A stretch of DNA of 64,000 nucleotides from CAYZAK01 sp964476445 (GTDB taxonomy: Bacteria; CG03; SLGR01; JAGXOG01): contig CAYZAK010000004.1 of NCBI GenBank assembly GCA_964476445.1, forward strand, positions 1 to 64,000. Reading direction: 5' to 3'. Below are positions 61,046 to 64,000 of this stretch, piece after piece; position 1 is the stretch's first letter, and each line of letters begins with the position of its first letter. The notes beneath the pieces were generated by a model, which saw only the letters and a list, made by a program, of their open reading frames with translations, searched no databases and had not been told where the DNA came from. A program made the translations under genes and the position numbers.

Positions 61046-61973
61046 AAGATATTTTAATTACTCCAGGTATTTAGAACACATGTTTGGGGGTAAGGTTTAC
61101 AAAGTAAGTGTTGACGCGGGTTTTGATTGTCCCAATCTTGACGGAAAGGAGAGCGACACCGGGTGTATATACTGCGATAATAAAGCATTCAGTTACCACA
61201 CTCAAAGGGATAGAAAACCTCTTGAAGAACAGATAAAGACCGGTATGTCGTTTATGGAAAAACGTTACGGTGCCAAAAAGTTTATAGTATATTTTCAGGC
61301 CCGGACTAATACCTATACCAAACCTGATATTTTAAGAGAGAAGCTGGATGTTATTAAAAAATTTGAAAGGGTAGTTGGGATATCAATAGGTACAAGACCG
61401 GATTATGTCAATGCCGCCATTCTTGATGTTATAGATGAATATTCCGGGAATTACGAGATATGGATGGAATACGGCCTACAGAGTATACACAATAAAACTT
61501 TAAATGAGATTAACCGTAACCATTCTTACCAGAATTTTATCCAGGCGGTGGAGCTTACCCGCCATTATGATAAATTTAAAATCTGCGCCCATATAATACT
61601 GGGACTTCCCGGGGAGACAAAAGAAAATATGCTGGAAACAGCCAGGGAATTAGCCCGTTTAAAACTTGAAGGGGTCAAAATACATCCTCTGTACGTAGTA
61701 AAGGATACCCCCCTTGAAAAACTATATGACGAGGGAAAATTTTCACCTCTCTCACAGTATGAATATATAGAAATTATTTCCCGGGTTCTATCCCTGCTTC
61801 ATCCGGATACGGTAATACAGAGAGTTACTGCCTCCTGCTCTCCTGAGTATCTGGTTGCTCCGGAGTGGATAAATAATAGAAATGAGTTACTTAAAGCCTT
61901 AGACATCAAGCTTGAAAAGGACGGTTTGTGGCAGGGTAAAAAATACAGTTATGTTGAAAGAGACGCCAGGTAA
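61032..61973 (+). CDS. YhcC/TIGR01212-like radical SAM protein
   Basis: The 313-residue protein starts RYFNYSRYLEHMFGGKVYKV. It has FDCPNLDGKESDTGCIYCDN, in which widely spaced cysteines form the radical SAM cluster in the style of the TIGR01212 (YhcC) family. SIGTRPDYVNAAILDVIDEY, GLQSIHNKTLNEINRNHSY and HIILGLPGETKENML are conserved blocks. The molecular function of YhcC is not settled; it is often found near tRNA-modification or redox genes. Here it lies between rnf and mnmG. The start overlaps the RseC-like gene, and GAGCAAAG precedes it. Confidence 0.9.
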   Translation: MKKDKRYFNYSRYLEHMFGGKVYKVSVDAGFDCPNLDGKESDTGCIYCDNKAFSYHTQRDRKPLEEQIKTGMSFMEKRYGAKKFIVYFQARTNTYTKPDILREKLDVIKKFERVVGISIGTRPDYVNAAILDVIDEYSGNYEIWMEYGLQSIHNKTLNEINRNHSYQNFIQAVELTRHYDKFKICAHIILGLPGETKENMLETARELARLKLEGVKIHPLYVVKDTPLEKLYDEGKFSPLSQYEYIEIISRVLSLLHPDTVIQRVTASCSPEYLVAPEWINNRNELLKALDIKLEKDGLWQGKKYSYVERDAR

Positions 61974-63819
61974 ATATCAGATTATAGTAGTCGGCGGCGG
62001 TCACGGCGGAACAGAGGCGGCTTACATAGGGGCTCGCATGGGCTGTACCACTGCCCTGGTAACTTTTGAAAAAGATAACTTGGGAATGATGTCCTGTAAT
62101 CCGGCTATAGGGGGAGTGGGAAAAGGTCAGCTGGTAAGGGAAATCGATGCTCTGGGTGGAATAATGGCCCGAGCGGCCGACTATGGGCTTATACATTATA
62201 AAAAGTTAAATACTTCTAAGGGACCAGCGGTTCAATCTTCCCGGGCCCAGGAAGACAGAGACAGATACAAAAAGTATATTTACACCACCTTAACCTCCCT
62301 TGAAAATCTGGATATAATTGAGGCCGGTGCTCAAGAAATAATATTTAAAAAAAAGAAAGCGGTGGGCATTCGTACAAATTTAGGAAAAAAGATATACGGA
62401 GAAAAAATTGTAGTTACTCCGGGAACTTTTTTAAACGGTATGATGCATGTGGGAATGGAAAATTTTTCCGGCGGGCGGATTAACGAACCGTCCTCAAAAG
62501 GTTTGGCCGGTTCCATAAAACAGGCCGGCTTTAATACTATGAGATTTAAAACGGGTACCTGTCCCCGCTTAGAAGGAAAGACTATTAACTTTGACCTTTT
62601 AAAGGAGCAAGAAGGAGATGGATTTATAGATCCTTTTTCCCTACTGACGGATAAAAAACTTAAGAACAGGATAGTATGCCATATAACCCACACCAATAAA
62701 AAGACCCATGCCATTATAAAAGAGGGATTTGACAAATCCCCTCTGATGACCGGAAAAATAGAGGGTACCGGAGTTCGTTATTGCCCCTCGGTTGAGGATA
62801 AAATCGAAAAATTTCCAGATATGAACAGCCACCATATATTTCTTGAACCGGAGGGACTGGATACGGACTGGTACTATCCCAACGGGATTTCAACCAGTTT
62901 ACCCCGGGAGGTGCAGGAAAAGTTTATTCGAACAATTCCGGGTCTTGAGAACGTAAAAATAGCAAGGTTTGGGTACGGTATAGAGCATGATGTAGTCGAT
63001 CCTCGGGAACTTAAACCCACTCTTGAAACTAAACGGGTAAAAAATCTATATTTTGCCGGCCAGATTAACGGGACTACCGGTTATGAAGAGGCCGCGGCCC
63101 AGGGATTAATAGCCGGTATAAACGCTGTTTTGAGTATAAAAGGCGCCGATCCTTTTGTGCTTAAAAGACATCAGGCCTACATAGGAGTTTTAATAGATGA
63201 TTTGATTACCAAAGGTACTCGGGAGCCTTACCGTATGTTTACCTCCAGAGTGGAATACAGGCTTCGTTTAAGGGAGGACAATGCGTATTTAAGATTGGCA
63301 AAAAAAGGTTTTAAGCTGGGAAGCACCGGAAAAAAACTTTACAAAAAAGTTAAAAATTTTAAAGAATATTTAGAAAAAGCCCGTAAAATTACAGAAGAAA
63401 TAAAAGTTAATCCAGAATCCGAATTTGGCCGGAAATTTAAATTTTCCGGGGTAAAATCTGTAAAAGAATTACTTAAAAATCCTAAAATAAACTGGTCGGA
63501 TATTAAAAATTATTCCGAAAAAATAAAAAATATACCCGGAAAATTGGGGCGGGAGCTGGATATCCAGACAAAATACGAAGGTTATATAAAAAGAGAACAG
63601 AATAAAATAGATAAGTTAAAAGATCTCGAGAACTGCAAATTGCCCGAAAATATAAATTACCGGAAAGTGGAGGGGCTGTCTAACGAAGAAATAGAAAAAT
63701 TAAGCCGGGTCAAACCGGATAATTTGGCCCGGTCTTCCAGGATACCGGGAGTTACTCCCGCGGCGGTATCCATACTTAGAGTATATTTAAAGGGTAGAAA
63801 AAGAAATACTAAAAAATAA
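61951..63819 (+). CDS. mnmG: tRNA uridine-34 carboxymethylaminomethylation enzyme MnmG
   Basis: I start it at ATG 61951, inside the end of the previous gene, because the next residues LKETPGKYQIIVVGGGHGGT lead directly into the FAD-binding GGGHGG loop. A longer frame from 61912 has no family support. The 622-residue protein has MMSCNPAIGGVGKGQLVREI, FKTGTCPRLEGKTI with the catalytic cysteine, and a C-terminal helical domain (YEGYIKREQNKIDKLKDLEN, GVTPAAVSILRVYLKGRK). With MnmE it modifies the wobble uridine of certain tRNAs, including the tRNA-Lys(TTT) class. MnmE is not in the window. Confidence 0.95.
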   Translation: MLKETPGKYQIIVVGGGHGGTEAAYIGARMGCTTALVTFEKDNLGMMSCNPAIGGVGKGQLVREIDALGGIMARAADYGLIHYKKLNTSKGPAVQSSRAQEDRDRYKKYIYTTLTSLENLDIIEAGAQEIIFKKKKAVGIRTNLGKKIYGEKIVVTPGTFLNGMMHVGMENFSGGRINEPSSKGLAGSIKQAGFNTMRFKTGTCPRLEGKTINFDLLKEQEGDGFIDPFSLLTDKKLKNRIVCHITHTNKKTHAIIKEGFDKSPLMTGKIEGTGVRYCPSVEDKIEKFPDMNSHHIFLEPEGLDTDWYYPNGISTSLPREVQEKFIRTIPGLENVKIARFGYGIEHDVVDPRELKPTLETKRVKNLYFAGQINGTTGYEEAAAQGLIAGINAVLSIKGADPFVLKRHQAYIGVLIDDLITKGTREPYRMFTSRVEYRLRLREDNAYLRLAKKGFKLGSTGKKLYKKVKNFKEYLEKARKITEEIKVNPESEFGRKFKFSGVKSVKELLKNPKINWSDIKNYSEKIKNIPGKLGRELDIQTKYEGYIKREQNKIDKLKDLENCKLPENINYRKVEGLSNEEIEKLSRVKPDNLARSSRIPGVTPAAVSILRVYLKGRKRNTKK

Positions 63820-63848
63820 GAGGTGAGTCATTCAACCGGTGAAAATCT

Positions 63849-64000
63849 GTGGAAACTAATAAAAACAGGGGAAAGGAAAAAAGAAAATTTATCCGGGTAA
63901 AATTCAGCATTCCGTTAAGGATTGAAACTCCGGATATTACCTACTCAAGCTGTGAAGGTAATTTAAAAAACGTCAGCGCCGACGGTGCTATGGTTGAACT
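63849..64000 (+). CDS. PilZ-domain protein, N-terminal part (3' truncated by window)
   Basis: GTG 63849 opens a frame that runs off the window after 50 codons. It reads ETNKNRGKEKRKFIRVKFSI, then continues to GNLKNVSADGAMVE. The R-x3-R pair (RKFIR) and the N-x-S-x2-G motif (NVSADG) are the two parts of the c-di-GMP-binding PilZ signature. The ribosome-binding site is not obvious; a GAGGTGAG lies about 20 nt upstream. The start may need revision, but the domain call is good. It may be the first gene of a new operon after mnmG. Confidence 0.7.
   Translation, partial: METNKNRGKEKRKFIRVKFSIPLRIETPDITYSSCEGNLKNVSADGAMVE

Noticed and set aside
1..64000. CRISPR arrays, insertion sequences, prophage genes or rRNA operons
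   Set aside because: I looked for regularly spaced repeats, transposase or integrase motifs, and rRNA landmarks and found none.

Overview
All recognisable genes in this window lie on the + strand. It reads like a contig from an AT-rich, diderm, probably anaerobic bacterium of a poorly cultured lineage. The evidence for a diderm is two UPF0164/PorV-type outer-membrane barrels, a further predicted barrel and secreted FecR and FlgD-Ig surface proteins. The evidence for anaerobiosis is an Rnf-type redox complex and several radical SAM enzymes. Codon use favours ATA, AGA and AAA, many starts are TTG or GTG, and genes are packed with 1-23 nt overlaps. I cannot assign a phylum from the sequence alone.

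Layout. (1) 1-13275: a surface-polysaccharide cluster with six GT4-type glycosyltransferase genes (one a tandem fusion of two enzymes, one cut by the window edge), a GT9 heptosyltransferase-like gene, a sulfotransferase, a CDP-alcohol phosphotransferase, a methyltransferase, an ExeA-like ATPase, a DegT aminotransferase, a radical SAM/SPASM protein and a WbqC-like protein. (2) 13411-20789: tRNA-Lys(CTT), tRNA-Leu(TAG), tig-clpP-clpX-lon, serA, then tRNA-Lys(TTT), whose 5' end overlaps the serA stop codon. (3) 20894-29261: a DUF2061 protein, rpmE, prfA-prmC-murA, hisD-hisC-hisB-hisA-hisI and a ThiE/TenI-like gene. (4) 29262-37626: a signalling block containing a structured leader RNA, a lone receiver, a MASE3-PAS histidine kinase, kaiB-kaiC, a PAS kinase, a REC-GAF kinase and an HTH-REC regulator. 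(5) 37619-55970: an envelope block with two large surface proteins ending in FlgD-type Ig domains, two PorV-like barrels, a TPR/membrane protein, a CHASE2 adenylate/guanylate cyclase, a FecR protein and another beta-barrel. (6) 56065-61045: purU, then rnfC-G-E-A-B without rnfD, and an RseC-like gene. (7) 61032-64000: a YhcC-like radical SAM gene, mnmG and the start of a PilZ gene.

How the parts may fit together. The kaiBC unit sits between histidine kinases whose catalytic domains are close paralogues, and it ends in a DNA-binding response regulator. This looks like a KaiA-less clock or timer module with its own two-component output. The CHASE2 cyclase lies just upstream of two promoters that carry near-perfect CRP-type sites at exactly the same distance from their -10 boxes, one before the FecR/barrel pair and one before the giant surface protein/PorV pair. 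That suggests a local nucleotide-to-envelope circuit. These two modules, the Rnf operon without rnfD and the serA/tRNA overlap are the most interesting observations.
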